A stretch of DNA of 64,000 bases from Anagrus nilaparvatae (taxonomy: Eukaryota > Arthropoda > Insecta > Hymenoptera > Mymaridae): contig JAKSXM010000269.1 of assembly GCA_022575985.1 (NCBI GenBank), positions 1,736,001 to 1,800,000 of the forward strand, in the 5' to 3' direction. This document shows, in pieces, positions 19,497 through 31,639 of this stretch; position 1 is the first letter of the stretch; every line of letters starts with the position of its first letter. The notes beneath the pieces were generated by a model. The model was given only the letters and a program-made list of their open reading frames with translations. It ran no database searches and was not told the origin of the DNA. A program made the translations under genes and the position numbers.

Positions 19497-22396
19497 GATG
19501 GAAAAAAAGTATTTTTTGTTAAATCTTTAATTTTTTTATTCATTTTAAATCTAGTTTGACTTTTAAAGAACGATCTTTTGCAAAAAGTTTACCACTATTC
19601 ATCCTTAACGTCACTCTGAGTCATTAAAATTACCTTTTTAAATATAATTTTATGCGCTTTGATAAAATTGCTAATGTTTCAGCTTCGTATTAATAAAGTT
19701 TACTTAAAATTTTTTTGAAATTTTTATAAATCTTCTGCCGTAGACCTTGTATGATTAGAAATCGACGGGAGCGGGTTAACATTTCGGTCAGCTTTTAAGG
19801 CTTTAGGTGGCTTGGTTGCGATTTGGCAGCTGTTTTTCCAATTTTGATTTTTTTTGAATTCTCAGCCACCCATTTGCTTTTTATTTTCTGCACGCCCTAT
19901 ATAAGCTTAAAAAATATTTTCTATATACAGATAGGTAGTAAAATTTCTTGTCCATACCGAATCTGAGCATATTTTTTCGGAAAAATCTTAGGAAAAGCCG
20001 GAAAACTGGAAAAACTAATGAAAACATTTAAGGATGATAACTACCAAGCTGGGGATAATAGGAATAAGAAACTATTACTCCCTCTTTCTATCATATGACT
20101 ATAGAAGCGAGAACCTTGCGCGCGCACAACTATACGATAGCATTGTTAAATAAATAAAATTTTCGTTATAAACAAACCACCCTAGTCTAAAATAAATTGA
20201 ATAATTATATTCTACGATATGTTTTTTATATGTTATAATTTTTTTATCAAAACCTGTACTCAAAAAATACTTTAATTTTTTATTGTAAAATGTCGTCCCA
20301 TAAGAATCACGTGTATAAGATGCTTGGAGAAGCAAAATTATTTTTAATTATTTAATAATGAAGGAGTCACCTTAGGATCTTCTAATTTTAAATATGTATT
20401 TTTTAATATGCTTTCTTGTTATGTACCAGCTTTTATTAAAATCTGTACTCAAACAAAAAAGGTGAGCAACATCCTTAAATACAAATTTCACAAAAATAAT
20501 CACTTTTTTTTTTGTTTTCCCATACTTTTCATGCGGGTAAATTCCTTTTTTGTCTCATTTGCCTTTAAAGTAATTAAGACACGGTGATCTGGAAGCGTTT
20601 TATTATGCGATCAAAATGACAAAAAAAACTGTATGTTGGGGTCTTTACTACACTAAAATATGTCTACGAATTTCCTATCTGGAACTTCTATCCAGCTACT
20701 CTAAGCATTTGCTGTCAATATTTTCATATTTTGAATAATAATGACTTGAATTTTTTTATAAATTATTTATATGTGTTTGCATATGTATGTGTGTTTGTTC
20801 ATATTAAATATTTATTTTGAGTATGTGTTAAAATTTCAACCCCCTCTCCTTGGGTAGTATCAAGCTCCGCCGCAAAGTTTCGCCACAATTCAGAGGTAAA
20901 AAACCCTCTTTTTTTTTTAAAAAAATGTTTGTGTCTGGTACCTGCTTGGCTCCTGTGGATTGTTACACCTTCATTTAGTTCAGAGAGGAATGTGCTTTTG
21001 AGATGTGAAAAATAAAATTTCTGTGTTGTTTTAAATTTTAAGGATTTTGTTTTTTGGTTGGGAAGGCATAAATATCTCTGAAGGAGTACTCATATAATTT
21101 CATTTGAACTTAACTTTGGGAAGTTCGTTTAATTTTCAATAATATTTCGTTTATCTCCTTCAATAAAAATTCTGACTCGATTTTTGGCTACCTCGGAAAA
21201 TTTTACCTTGGTAACTCTTCTGGGTAAAATTTTAGAGACCTCTGTGACGCTGTAAAAAAATGAAAAACAACTCAAATGAATTATTAGGATAAAAAAATAG
21301 AATAATATAATTATTTTTTCATTTTATCTTAAATTTTATGGAAATAAAACTTTTGGAGTTTTTAATTTTCTTAACTAATTATTCCCAGAGTATTGTAAGG
21401 AATTAAAAAAGAAAATAATTTTTTTTATTAAAATAAATTAAATAAGTTTAATACTTTTTTTTGAGATTTATTCTTTATTTAAGAAAATTTTCTTAATTCT
21501 TAATTTTTATACATTATTATACATTATAATGGTTACAAATTTTTTAATTATTTATTAAAATATTTTTCAATTTTTCCTATTTGATTATTTTAAATATTTA
21601 ATATATTATCAGAATGCTTATTCATATCATCACTGCACTAAATATGTGGAGTTGGTACACTTAAATACCAGTACGTATTTTCTTAAATTTTTATTCATAA
21701 TGAAGGTATCTTTAAAATTTTATAAAATATTTTTGAAGATGGCTAAAAAAACTTTTTTAATTTTTTTATTTTTTATGGTATTTTTAATAATTTTTTTATA
21801 TTGCTGTGTGTGTATGAGTGTCTTTCATCGAACCAATGAACAAAATGACATAAAACCGATTTTAAAATGAAGAAAAAAACTCTGCGGTAGACTCGTACTT
21901 TTGGAGATATTCAATTTTTACTATTCTTGGGAAAACTAAAATTTTTTGAAAAGGATTCTGCACATTGTATATGGAAATCGGTTTTCTGGTGAAATTCTCT
22001 GTAAAATTGGGAAATGATTAACTTTGCATCCCTGAGTAAAAGTCTCAATGGGGTCAAAGTTCCAAATGCACGTCTATAGGCAGCATAGACTTTTTTAATG
22101 GCCAAAAATGGCTAAAAAAGAAATCACTCTTATATTTTGCCCCAACACTCCCTAATACCCCCCAAAAGGTAAATACTTTTATTTTCTTAAGTTTTGAATA
22201 TTGTTCATATTAGATTTTGATTTTAAATTTTAATATGAGTTCCGAATTTTCGTATTAAGTAAAGTTTTGAACTTTGGGGTAGCGGTATTAGGGGGTGTTG
22301 TGCTAAATATAAGGATGATGGGGGGGATTTCGACCCCAAATTCATTTTTAGCATGCCAAAAAACCTAAACTGAGATATCAATTTAGATTTTTTGTA
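19497..22396. other. Host intron 4, middle part, no gene seen
   Basis: This is AT-rich non-coding sequence. A patch at about 19855-20000 shares wording with the 27-kb foldback (TCTCAGCCACCCATT). A small inverted repeat at about 22130-22310 pairs CCAACACTCCCTAATACCCC with its complement. Open frames at 20099-20335, 21646-21870 and 21911-22105 lack recognisable features. Confidence 0.5.
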
Positions 22397-22400
22397 TTAA

Positions 22401-23010
22401 GGTTGTAGATTGGATCTCTAAAAAAAAATTAATCAATTTTTTTTTTTTTTTTTTGAATTACTTATACCTCCAAAAATCACCTGTTAAAATATTGTAATGA
22501 AATTCGAAAATTTGAACGGTTATAAATAAGTTTTACCGAGCGCGATTCGTATGTGTAATACAGCAAAAAAAAACTTTAAACGCGTTTTACTCGAAACCAC
22601 TTTTTTTCAAATGGCCGCTAGATGATCTCAGGATTGGCTGGTCCGATTTCAAAAAAAGTTGGTGGGTTTTATTCGTGTAGATATATTGCGCATGAATTTA
22701 CCACCTTTTCATTTAAAAAAATATTTTTTGCTTGCTTTAGGGGATGTTGAAGGGTAAAAAACAGGGTCTATTTTTTTTTTTTCTAGAATGCCGTTTCCGA
22801 GATCAATTAGCGGCCATGCTTTTAAGGCCTCTACTTTGCTGCCCTCTATAAATGGTACTAATCATGGGACTAAATTTTTTGTTGTTTATTTTTGAAGATT
22901 AATTATTCATAATTAAGTTAAAAAATTTGTAAAACAATTCATAATAAAACAGCTGAGAATAAAATTAAACAAAAGTCGATTATTTTTTTTTTGAGATCCG
23001 ATCTACAACC
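22401..23010. mobile_element. TTAA-flanked MITE (piggyBac type)
   Basis: TTAA at 22397-22400 and 23011-23014 flank inverted ends GGTTGTAGATTGGATCTC and GAGATCCGATCTACAACC. The 610-bp interior has no long frame. TTAA duplications suggest mobilisation by a piggyBac-family transposase, though its ends are unlike those of the autonomous element at 8586. Confidence 0.8.
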
Positions 23011-23901
23011 TTAAGCAAGGTTTTGACCTTTCGGGAGGTACCAGGAGGCGTTGGGTCAAAATATAGTGGTGATGAATTGATTCCGACCCTAGATTCGTTT
23101 TTAGCACATCGAAAAACATAAGATATGATACATTAGCTTTTGATTTACAGGATTACTTTCTTTGCCATTTTTGACCAATAAAAATCTCCGTACAGCCTAA
23201 TGACGGACATTTGGAACTTAGATCCCATTGTGACTTTTTGAACTTTTTCTATTATTTTTTTAAAAACGTTGATATAAATAATAAATAATTTTCTATAAAT
23301 TTGTAAGTTTATATTTAATTATTATTTTTATGCAAAATTTTTAAAAAGATGATATAAGTTCTTTTAAATTACGTACTCAAATTTAAACTAATACTTGTTT
23401 TTCAGCATTATTGGCTTTAAATTACCTTACAATATGCATCTGGTATACATTGCTGTTAACAAATTTGTTATTATCTTTTATCAGATAAAAATTAGTACCT
23501 TAAGGCACACAGGCAAATTTGTTTGATTTAGGTATTTAAAAAAAATTTAATATATTCGTTTTAAAGAGTATGAGAAATTAAAATTTTGCTCTAATTTTTT
23601 TCAGAATTAAGAAAGATTAAAATATGCTTAAAGATTCAAATATTTTATCAAAGTACCCCCCACAAAAGGATAGGAAATGGCCGTTCGGTCAAATTGGCTG
23701 AATTTTGGATAAGTTATAGATTTTACCAATCTGAACAAAAGTCTCAATGGACACAAAGCTCAAAAGTCCCAACTTTGGTTGCTACGGAGCTTGAAAGCTC
23801 CAAAGCTTCATCATAAGAAAATTGCTTAAAAAACTTTTTTCTTTTATTTTTAAAGTATATCTTTATATTTTTGAGGTCGCTGATTTAGAATTTGATGTCA
23901 G

Positions 23902-23933
23902 ATTGACAATATTGTCAATTGACAGCTGTCAAT
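23902..23933. promoter_or_regulatory. Two overlapping TTGACA palindromes
   Basis: ATTGACAATATTGTCAAT (23902-23919) and ATTGACAGCTGTCAAT (23918-23933) are both perfect palindromes and share two bases. TGACAGCTGTCA is the preferred palindrome of TALE homeodomain proteins (MEIS/PREP/TGIF; Homothorax and Achintya/Vismay in flies). A role in this intron is only a guess. Confidence 0.5.
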
Positions 23934-24040
23934 TAGCTGCCAAAACTGTAAATCACCATGTAAAACTTAATAGATTACTTGGTATTTATTAAGCCCGGTA
24001 GTGTGTAATAGTCTTCCTCGATATCTATTAATCGTGATTA

Positions 24041-24358
24041 ATGTATAATATCAATAATACTTGTAAATTCATTTTGCTGCTTACCTTTCCTTACCGAAAA
24101 ATACCAATAAAGGTCCGAGAGTACGTTATAATCGCCGATAAAAGTGAAAGCCGAGCTACATCAAGAAATCAACAATATACCATAAGTTTTCGACATTTTG
24201 GCCCACTGCTAAGATTCGTAACAGTTGTATGCACGAGTACAGACAGCATTGAAAGTAAAATTTCCTACATTTTTTCCCGTGTTCAAAACAGTTTTTCATT
24301 AAAAGCGAAAAAAAGATTGCCCAAAAATAAGAAAGTAGATCTTTCTTGCAGCGTGTAA
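24041..24358 (+). CDS. Unrecognised 105-codon open frame
   Basis: This frame is less A/T-biased than its surroundings and begins MYNINNTCKFILLLTF, with a hydrophobic stretch and a basic end (KAKKRLPKNKK). No domain or relative comes to mind. An acceptor-like TATTTTTCAG follows at about 24440. It may be a decayed gene piece or chance. Confidence 0.2.
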   Translation: MYNINNTCKFILLLTFPYRKIPIKVREYVIIADKSESRATSRNQQYTISFRHFGPLLRFVTVVCTSTDSIESKISYIFSRVQNSFSLKAKKRLPKNKKVDLSCSV

Positions 24359-24666
24359 TGAAAAATTTTTACTTAAACTGTATTGTTTTTTTAATAGTTA
24401 ATTAATTTTTAAATTAATCATTTTTTAATGTATTTTTCAGATTTTCACAAGGAAAGCTAATCTTTCGAAACATCAATGAAATAAAGATTAACATTTCATA
24501 AAAAAATTCTTCCATTCTGATCGCTGTTTTTTATTTTACATTCTTATTTCCTATAAATAAGAAAATAATATTAAAAAATACTTTTCTACATTAGAATTTA
24601 AAATGGAACGTAAAAATAGTATTTAATACTTTTTTTAAAACTAAGAAAAATTCAACTGATTTGTTA

Positions 24667-24801
24667 ACAACTAGTCATTTATCTCCTTTCACCAGACCAG
24701 TTTTTTTAGCTACAGCTTCTGTAAGAGTTTGGGCAAATAATAATAAGTTTATCACAGTTACTGCAGTTTCTGGTGTAGGTGGAAAAGTTAATTATACTTG
24801 A
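24667..24801 (+). pseudogene. Possible BEL/Pao protease-region relic
   Basis: The frame reads TTSHLSPFTRPVFLATASV followed by RVWANNN and ends with a stop after GGKVNYT. The pattern V.LATA.V.V....  resembles the start of the DUF1758-type retropepsin domain of BEL/Pao elements, but the catalytic D-x-G does not follow, because the sequence diverges. It is very short and no flanking domains are seen. Confidence 0.3.
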
Positions 24802-25691
24802 AAAAGTTATGCTTATTTTAAAATCAGTACTAACTTTGATGAGAAATTTTTGATGTGAATGTTTCAATATTGCTCGAAAAATTTGAATTATACTCAGTTA
24901 CGGCCACCTAATAAATTCGTTTTAAATTCAAATATTCTCGGAAAATAACTTTCTCGTTTGATTTTTACTTTTTTGCTTTATCGGTCCCCCTTTATGTGAA
25001 AATCTCTATTTTCTACAAAATCGTTACCGGCGCTCGCTTCTTCCTTATTTTATGATAAAAATTTTGTAATTAAAAAAAATAATGTTTCCAGTTATACAAA
25101 ATTTAACGCGTATTTATCATTATTTTTTTGTTAAACTACAAAGAAAATTATACGAAAATCTGGTTATTTTTTTTTAACTTGTTATTTTTAAAAAATTTTA
25201 TATTTATTTATCAATAAGATATTTATTTATTAGAGATTAATACTGGGTATTAATTGGAGATTAATTGGAGATTAATACTGGCATTGTATTTAAACATTTT
25301 AATTTAATTTTAATTTTATATCTTCATTAAGTTATTAAGCCCCTGCTGTCTCATTAGTAAAATAATATTTATACAAAAATCATCTCTCCTGCAAAATAAG
25401 TAAATTTATGATAGACTTATTAAGTGGAACTTATGATAAAGTGATTTTTTTAATCTTAATTCTATAAAAAAATATCCATAACTTTCTTAGAAAAAAAAAC
25501 TGTTTTTGTTATATAAAAGTAATAACTTTTTGTTGGTAAATTGCTATAAATGTAAAAGAGAGTCGTGCGTTTTTCGATACATTATTTACGTATATTAGAT
25601 ACTTTATAAAAATATATTCTTTTTTATTCAACCGATTTGATATAAAATTAAGCAATTTAAAATAATTTTTATAATGTTAATATAATTTTAG

Positions 25692-25898
25692 TTGTTGTCG
25701 AAGAGTTGGAGATTGACTGTACGACTGAAAGTATACATGATAACTTGATTCAGCAGAATACTACTATAGATTTCAAGAACATTGAAAATGTTAAGGAAAT
25801 AAATAAAGCTGTAAACATTGAAAATGATCCAAGTGCAGAAGTTCCTGTAATATTTGAAAATATAAAAATTAAACAAGAACCAATAGATTATGATATTG
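25692..25898 (+). CDS. Host gene exon 5 with consensus SUMO site
   Basis: An ATTTTAG acceptor and GTATGT donor enclose 207 nt in the phase left by exon 4. The peptide (about residues 211-279) is acidic: VVEELEIDCTTES near the start, then an NVKEINKAVNIEN segment. It ends with NIKIKQEPIDYDI, where IKQE at about residues 270-273 is a textbook psi-K-x-E sumoylation site followed by Pro. Such sites with acidic partners are frequent in chromatin and transcription proteins. The antisense frame here is a shadow. Confidence 0.8.
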
Positions 25899-26589
25899 GT
25901 ATGTATAATTAAATTTTATCTTTATTTTAAGAGGTAACGTAAATTTAAAAAAAAAAACAATAAATTTAAAAATCACTTGATAAAGAAAATTTTTTAATAC
26001 CAGAATCTGATTTGCCTAAAATACTAGTATTCTTACAACTCTCAGATATTTGAATCTTCATACTGCCATAATTATTTATTTTTATCAAATGAAGATATTT
26101 TTTACTTTTCATTCTTTATTGTTTACTTAATTTAATTCTACAGCTTGAAAATAAATTATATGTATAATAAGTCAAAAATTGCGTATTGTATAAAATTGAA
26201 AAAATTGGTAATTTTTGACAAATAAACGTGTAAAAATGAAAAATATTTGGTCTTATAATCATTAATGGAGTTTCATTTGCTTGAAAAAATATATTTTATG
26301 ACTTAAAAATAAAATAGACAAAATATAGAAAAGTGTAATTACTTAATTTTAACAAAAATTTAAAAATTGGGTTTCTAGGGGTTCTATCATTGTAGCACAT
26401 TAAAATAATTATTTTCGGGCATCTTAATGGTATGTAACAATTAAAAAAAGCAAAAAATAAAAACAGGTTTTCTAGCTTATAAATGTCAAAATATTGCTAA
26501 AAACCGATGCTAAATCCTTTTTTCTATTAGTTTTGAACTTGTTTTAAACAAAAATACCGAAAAATACCGTAAAAACCCCTAAAATAAAA

Positions 26590-26795
26590 ATTTTCGAAAA
26601 TTGGGTAGCTCAGTTACGAAAAAAGTCAGTTTTTGACATAAAAGTGGAAAAATCTTTTTGGCACCTATCGTCGATTTCTTGTTCATGATTTTTTTCGGTT
26701 TTCTGAAGGTTCAAACTACCAGAAAACACGGGTCATATCGATGTCCTTTCAAAATTTTTTTTCAGTTTTTTGTCCAAGTTAAGTAGTAAAAAAAA
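26590..26795 (+). repeat. Dispersed repeat, copy of 3.68-kb block
   Basis: The block has the same orientation and moderate similarity to 3680-3885, including GGAAAAATCTTTTTGGCA and GGTTCAAAC. It lies in host intron 5. Confidence 0.6.
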
Positions 26796-26815
26796 AATAA
26801 TGCGTCATATATTGC

Positions 26816-27083
26816 CAGGCACGTATCCAGAGGGGGGGCCAAGGGGGCCATGGCTCCCCCTCCCCGAATTGAAAATTTTTTGAAAAAATAGCAATTTTTA
26901 CCTTAATTTCAAAATTCTTAATTTTTATTAACAATTATTGCTTATAAATAATTTAAAACAAGTAAAAATTAAATTTTGATTTTTATTTAAGAAATTTAAA
27001 CCATCAATTTTAATTTTATAAGGTTCTGGCCCCCTCCGAAATTGTTTGGCCCCTCCCTAAAAAAGTTTCTGGATACGTGCCTG
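26816..27083. mobile_element. 268-bp MITE with GCACGTATCCAG ends
   Basis: Inverted termini CAGGCACGTATCCAG and CTGGATACGTGCCTG enclose a short AT-rich core flanked by G- and C-runs (GGGGGGGCC and GGCCCC). CAGG-type ends resemble hAT-like elements, but the flanking repeat (ATTGC on both sides, offset by one base) does not give a clean duplication. Confidence 0.75.
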
Positions 27084-27280
27084 CATTGCTGTTAACAAAT
27101 TTGTTATTATCTTTTCTCAGATAAAAACTAATATCTTAAGGCACACAGGCGACGCGCTTCGGCGGTGGTGACGCTTCGGCGGTGGTTGAGTGGATTAAGA
27201 AAGATTGATATATATTTGAAGATTTAGATATTTTATTCAAATTTAGAAAGTTAAATTTTATATTTTCTCAGCATACTTTA

Positions 27281-30234
27281 GAGTCATTCTCTGTCAGAAA
27301 AGCAAAACCTTCCAGGTCGGGTCGCTGAAACCGGCTAAAACCTTTTTTTTACCAATTACCTATCCAAAATGGACTATGTCCCCAAATTTTAGCCCTTAAT
27401 ATGGAAAAATAAGCCCAGGGCGAATTTTTGAAAAAAAAACGCGTTTTCATCTTTTCTCAGCCACCCATTCTTCTTTTATATGCCATTCCTTCTAGAAATT
27501 ATTAAAAATAATGAGAAAAGAGGTACCATAGTAAAATTTCCTCAGGAATCCATTCCTGCCATTAGTTTTGAAAAATTCCTACACGGGGAGCCGCAAAATC
27601 GATAAATTCACAGGGTATTTTACGGAAGCTACAGAAAAAATATATATCCGAATTTTTTATTAACCTTCTCAGAAAAAGCGTGTTTTTATATATATTTTCG
27701 GATGCCATATCAACCTAGATGCGATCGAACTTCCTAGACCCTAAAATAATCAAAAAATCGTAAATTTTTTTCAATTTTTCTCATTTTTTTTCAATTTTTT
27801 GAATTTTCCCGCTCTAAATGACTCCGAATGATATAAATAAGTTAAGATTCGGATTCCCAGGGAAATTTTACATACTTTCCTTATTTAAATAATTTTAAGG
27901 CTTTAATGTAAACAATCTCACACCAAATGCTTTCAACACAAAAGTCGGATTTTCATCGTTTTTCAACAGTTTTTCTGAATTTTCCCGCGCTAAAAGACCT
28001 AATAAGAGTCATATAAGTTCAGATTCGGTTTCTCCAGGAAATTTCATATAATTTCTATTCTATTAAAATCTTTAGGCTTTAGTATAAACGAGTTTATAGC
28101 AATGCGTTTCAAAATTCTGATGTTTCTTGTTTTTTTACATTTTTTTGTATTTTTGCGGTTACTCTAACAAAAATAACCATGGGGCACTATTCTCTGGCTC
28201 AAATTGTTATATTTCCCTAGATTAAGGAACTTTCTACATTACCTGGGGGTTTTCGAGGTTGTGAAAATCATTTTTATGAATGAAAATTTTAATTTTTTCG
28301 CCCTATCATTTTTTCCAGTTTTACAAGATGGAAGACTTTAAAACATGTCAGAATAAGCTTTTTACATTGCTTGAAGGTTTTCGAGGTCGAAAAAACGTTT
28401 TTATTAATGAAATTTTTCATTAATTGGCCCCAGCACATTTTCCGATTTTCCAATATGGCGGAACAAAAAACATGAAGAGGAACTTTCTATATTTCCTGGG
28501 GATTCCCGAGCTTAAGAAAGACGTTTTTAATTATGAAAATATTTTTACCCTAGCATATTTCATTCATAAAAACGTTTATCTCGACCTGGAAAACCCCTAG
28601 GTAATATAAAAATATCTACTTTTCATGTTTTTTGTTCCGTAATATTGGAAAATCGGAAAATATGCTAGGGTGAAAAAATAAATGTATTCACCAATGAAAA
28701 CATTTTTCGCATCCTCAAAAACCCCCCAGGCAATGTAAAAAGGTCATTCTGAAATGTTTTTTGGTCCGCCATCTTGGAAACCCAGAAAATGAGCAGGGGC
28801 TAAAAAATTTAAAATTTGATGAATGAAAACGTTTTTTCCAACTTTGGAAACCTCCAGATAATAAGAAAATGTAGAAAGTTCCTTTATTAATGTTTTCTGT
28901 TCCGCCGTCTTGGAAAAAAATATGAAAATTGAAACAATTAAAATTTTTATTTGTAAAAACTATTTTTTCAACCGCGAAAACCTTCAGGTAATGTGAAAAT
29001 TTATATTTTCATATTTTTTGGTCCACCATATTGAAAAATCAGAAAATTGTTTTGAATGAAAAATTAAAAATTACGCCTCCAGGATATTAGTTTTGCCTCG
29101 TACGGTTCATTTTCATCCTCAAGGTATTCCAGGAGATGACAGAAATTTCAGGGAGTTAACCCCCTGCCTCAGGGAGTTAACTCTCTAAATCAGGGAGTTA
29201 ACTTCCTAAATCAGGGAGTTAATTCCTTAAATTAGGGTTACTAGGGTTATATTAGGGTTAATTACTTCCTGAATTAGAGAGTTAACACCCTGATTTAGGG
29301 AGTTATAACTCTCTGAGCCAGAGAGTAGTACTACATGGTTATTTTTGTTAGAGTAACCGCAAAAATACAAAAAAATGTAAAAAAACAAGAAACATCAGAA
29401 TTTTGAAACGCATTGCTATAAACTCGTTTATACTAAAGCCTAAAGATTTTAATAGAATAGAAATTATATGAAATTTCCTGGAGAAACCGAATCTGAACTT
29501 ATATGACTCTTATTAGGTCTTTTAGCGCGGGAAAATTCAGAAAAACTGTTGAAAAACGATGAAAATCCGACTTTTGTGTTGAAAGCATTTGGTGTGAGAT
29601 CGTTTACATTAAAGCCTTAAAATTATTTAAATAAGGAAAGTATGTAAAATTTCCCTGGGAATCCGAATCTTAACTTATTTATATCATTCGGAGTCATTTA
29701 GAGCGGGAAAATTCAAAAAATTGAAAAAAAATGAGAAAAATTGAAAAAAATTTACGATTTTTTGATTATTTTAGGGTCTAGGAAGTTCGATCGCATCTAG
29801 GTTGATATGGCATCCGAAAATATATATAAAAACACGCTTTTTCTGAGAAGGTTAATAAAAAATTCGGATATATATTTTTTCTGTAGCTTCCGTAAAATAC
29901 CCTGTGAATTTATCGATTTTGCGGCTCCCCGTGTAGGAATTTTTCAAAACTAATGGCAGGAATGGATTCCTGAGGAAATTTTACTATAGTACCTCTTTTC
30001 TCATTATTTTTAATAATTTCTAGAAGGAATGGCATATAAAAGAAGAATGGGTGGCTGGGAAAAGATGAAAACGCGTTTTTTTTTCAAAAATTCGCCCTGG
30101 GCTTATTTTTCCATATTCAGGGCTAAAATTTGGGGACATAGTCCATTTTGGATAGGTAATTGGTAAAAAAAAGGTTTTAGCCGGTTTCAGCGACCCGACC
30201 TGGAAGGTTTTGCTTTTCTGACAGAGAATGACTC
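27281..30234. repeat. 2.95-kb near-perfect foldback
   Basis: The left arm at 27281 to about 28180 and the right arm at about 29340-30234 are reverse complements with very few differences by eye. They start GAGTCATTCTCTGTCAG and end CTGACAGAGAATGACTC. TTTA lies on both sides (27277-27280 and 30235-30238), a possible 4-bp target duplication. The roughly 1.1-kb centre itself contains alternating inverted sub-repeats around GTTTTTTGTTCCGCC and the GTTAAC array. No coding frame. If transcribed, it would form a hairpin RNA of about 900 bp. Confidence 0.9.
29140..29330. repeat. GGGAGTTAACTCCC palindrome array
   Basis: In the loop of the large foldback, about eight units of the type TCAGGGAGTTAACTCCC or its degenerate and inverted forms run side by side, some separated by AAATC. 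Each unit is itself a near-palindrome around GTTAAC. Confidence 0.75.
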
Positions 30235-30514
30235 TTTAGTAAATTATAATAAAAGATATTTGATGCCAGTTATATTGTTCAGTAATCTTCAGCAAACGAT
30301 CTTGTTATGGTGTAAAAAAAAAATAATCTTAACCCTATGTACCCGTTAGGTACAAATTGATTAAATATAAAATACCAAGAATTACGTCTAGACAGATTTA
30401 TTAGAAATAAAATAATATAATATTATAATTAAAAATGCTTCATCAGCATCATCATTCCGAGAAACGGCACGTGCAAGAAAGTGCATAATAAGACCTCACA
30501 CGAAGTACCGAAAA

Positions 30515-30605
30515 CGACCCCAAAAACTGAAATAACTGTCGAAAAAATCCATGGACATGCTTTCAAAAAAAATCGCAAATAAAACCATGCTCCAGGCCTA
30601 TACCG
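30515..30605. repeat. Solo end of the 18.5-kb foldback family
   Basis: The segment from CGACCCCAAAAACTGAAATA through TCGCAAATAAAACCATGCTC to GGCCTATAC matches the right arm of the 18472-19496 element. No partner arm is present here. Confidence 0.75.
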
Positions 30606-30784
30606 ACAGAAAATTCCCAAAAATCTCTCTCTGAGGTAATTAAAGATGAAAATGACAGTATGCTTTTTCAAGCTTCTAGCGAAAGCTGTAATAAATCTTT
30701 AGTATTAAATAAAGAAAGAGTTCAAAGATAAAACAGGACGAAAATAAGGGGTTTTTAAACTATGCAAAGAAAAAGGTAAAAAAA

Positions 30785-30990
30785 TAAAAATTAAAAGGAG
30801 TCAATCGAATACAAGTGGGTTAATAACTAGTCATGGAGTTGTAACAGAAATTTCAAAAAAAAGATCAAGTTTAGGGGATGATTCAGCAAGAGCTCTTTTA
30901 TGTGCAAAAGGGTGGATGAAATCATCACGTTCTCACTTTTTTGAAAAAAGGTGTCTTTTTAAAATGCGTGTATTTTTTGTATTTTATTAG
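30785..30990 (+). pseudogene. hAT-type transposase C-terminus relic
   Basis: The frame includes TSHGVVTEISKKRSSLGDDS followed by ARALLCAKGWMKS. The pattern S.xG.V.T..R..L.D..A.AL.C.K.W is typical of the C-terminal dimerisation domain of hAT transposases. No upstream RNase-H-like core with its catalytic residues is visible, so this is a fragment. The 3' side runs into low-complexity sequence. Confidence 0.45.
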
Positions 30991-31234
30991 TTATCAAAAA
31001 AATTTTTTTTTTTACATAATAATACAATACTTACATTAACTTTTTTTTATTTTTTTTTTTGCATGTATCATTATGGAGGTAAAGTGCCAAAGTCGAGGTA
31101 CTTTTTTACGGCTTCCGGCTTGTTTAATAACTATACATGCAGGTTGTAAACCGACAAAATCAAAAAAAAAAATATTTAAGAATGAAATGATCAATAATGG
31201 AACCAAATATTTTTTTTAAGAAATAAACTTTATT

Positions 31235-31285
31235 TAATTTCGACGTTTCAGTTGCATTAAGCAACCCTTATCAAGAACTACAAAA
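31235..31285 (-). ncRNA. Hammerhead-like motif at Penelope-type element end
   Basis: On the minus strand TTGATAAGGGTTGC, loop TTAAT and GCAACTGAAACGTCG give a stem flanked by degenerate hammerhead core elements (GATAA for GAUGA; GAAAC kept), then GTC. It lies downstream of the GIY-YIG fragment at 31.64-32.06 kb in the same orientation, as expected for the 3' terminal repeat of a Penelope-like element. Confidence 0.45.
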
Positions 31286-31639
31286 AAAATTTTTTTTACA
31301 ATATAAAAATTAATCATAAATACTTTCATATCAAACATACCAAAACTTTATTTTCTAAAACATAACCTAATAATAATATCTAAGTTTACATATAAAAATA
31401 TTTACAATTGTTGTCATAAAACTTATAAATTTATTGAATTTCTCAAATATTTTTAATTTAACTTTCTTTTTCTGTGTGATCTTAATTTTTTTATCATTTA
31501 ACGTGCTTAATTTATAAAAATAAAAATAGTTAAATTTGTTATGACACTATGTTTACATACAGATCAACACTACTTATACTCCTTCTATATTTTTCTATTA
31601 TCAGCTGTTGCTTTATCCAGTAATAATAATTTACAATTT

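Noticed and set aside
20099..20335. 78-codon minus frame
   Set aside because: No domain, no start context and no relation to neighbouring elements; likely chance in A/T-rich DNA.
25688..25876. Minus-strand 62-codon frame
   Set aside because: It is the complement of host exon 5 and its acceptor, which are supported by splice phase.
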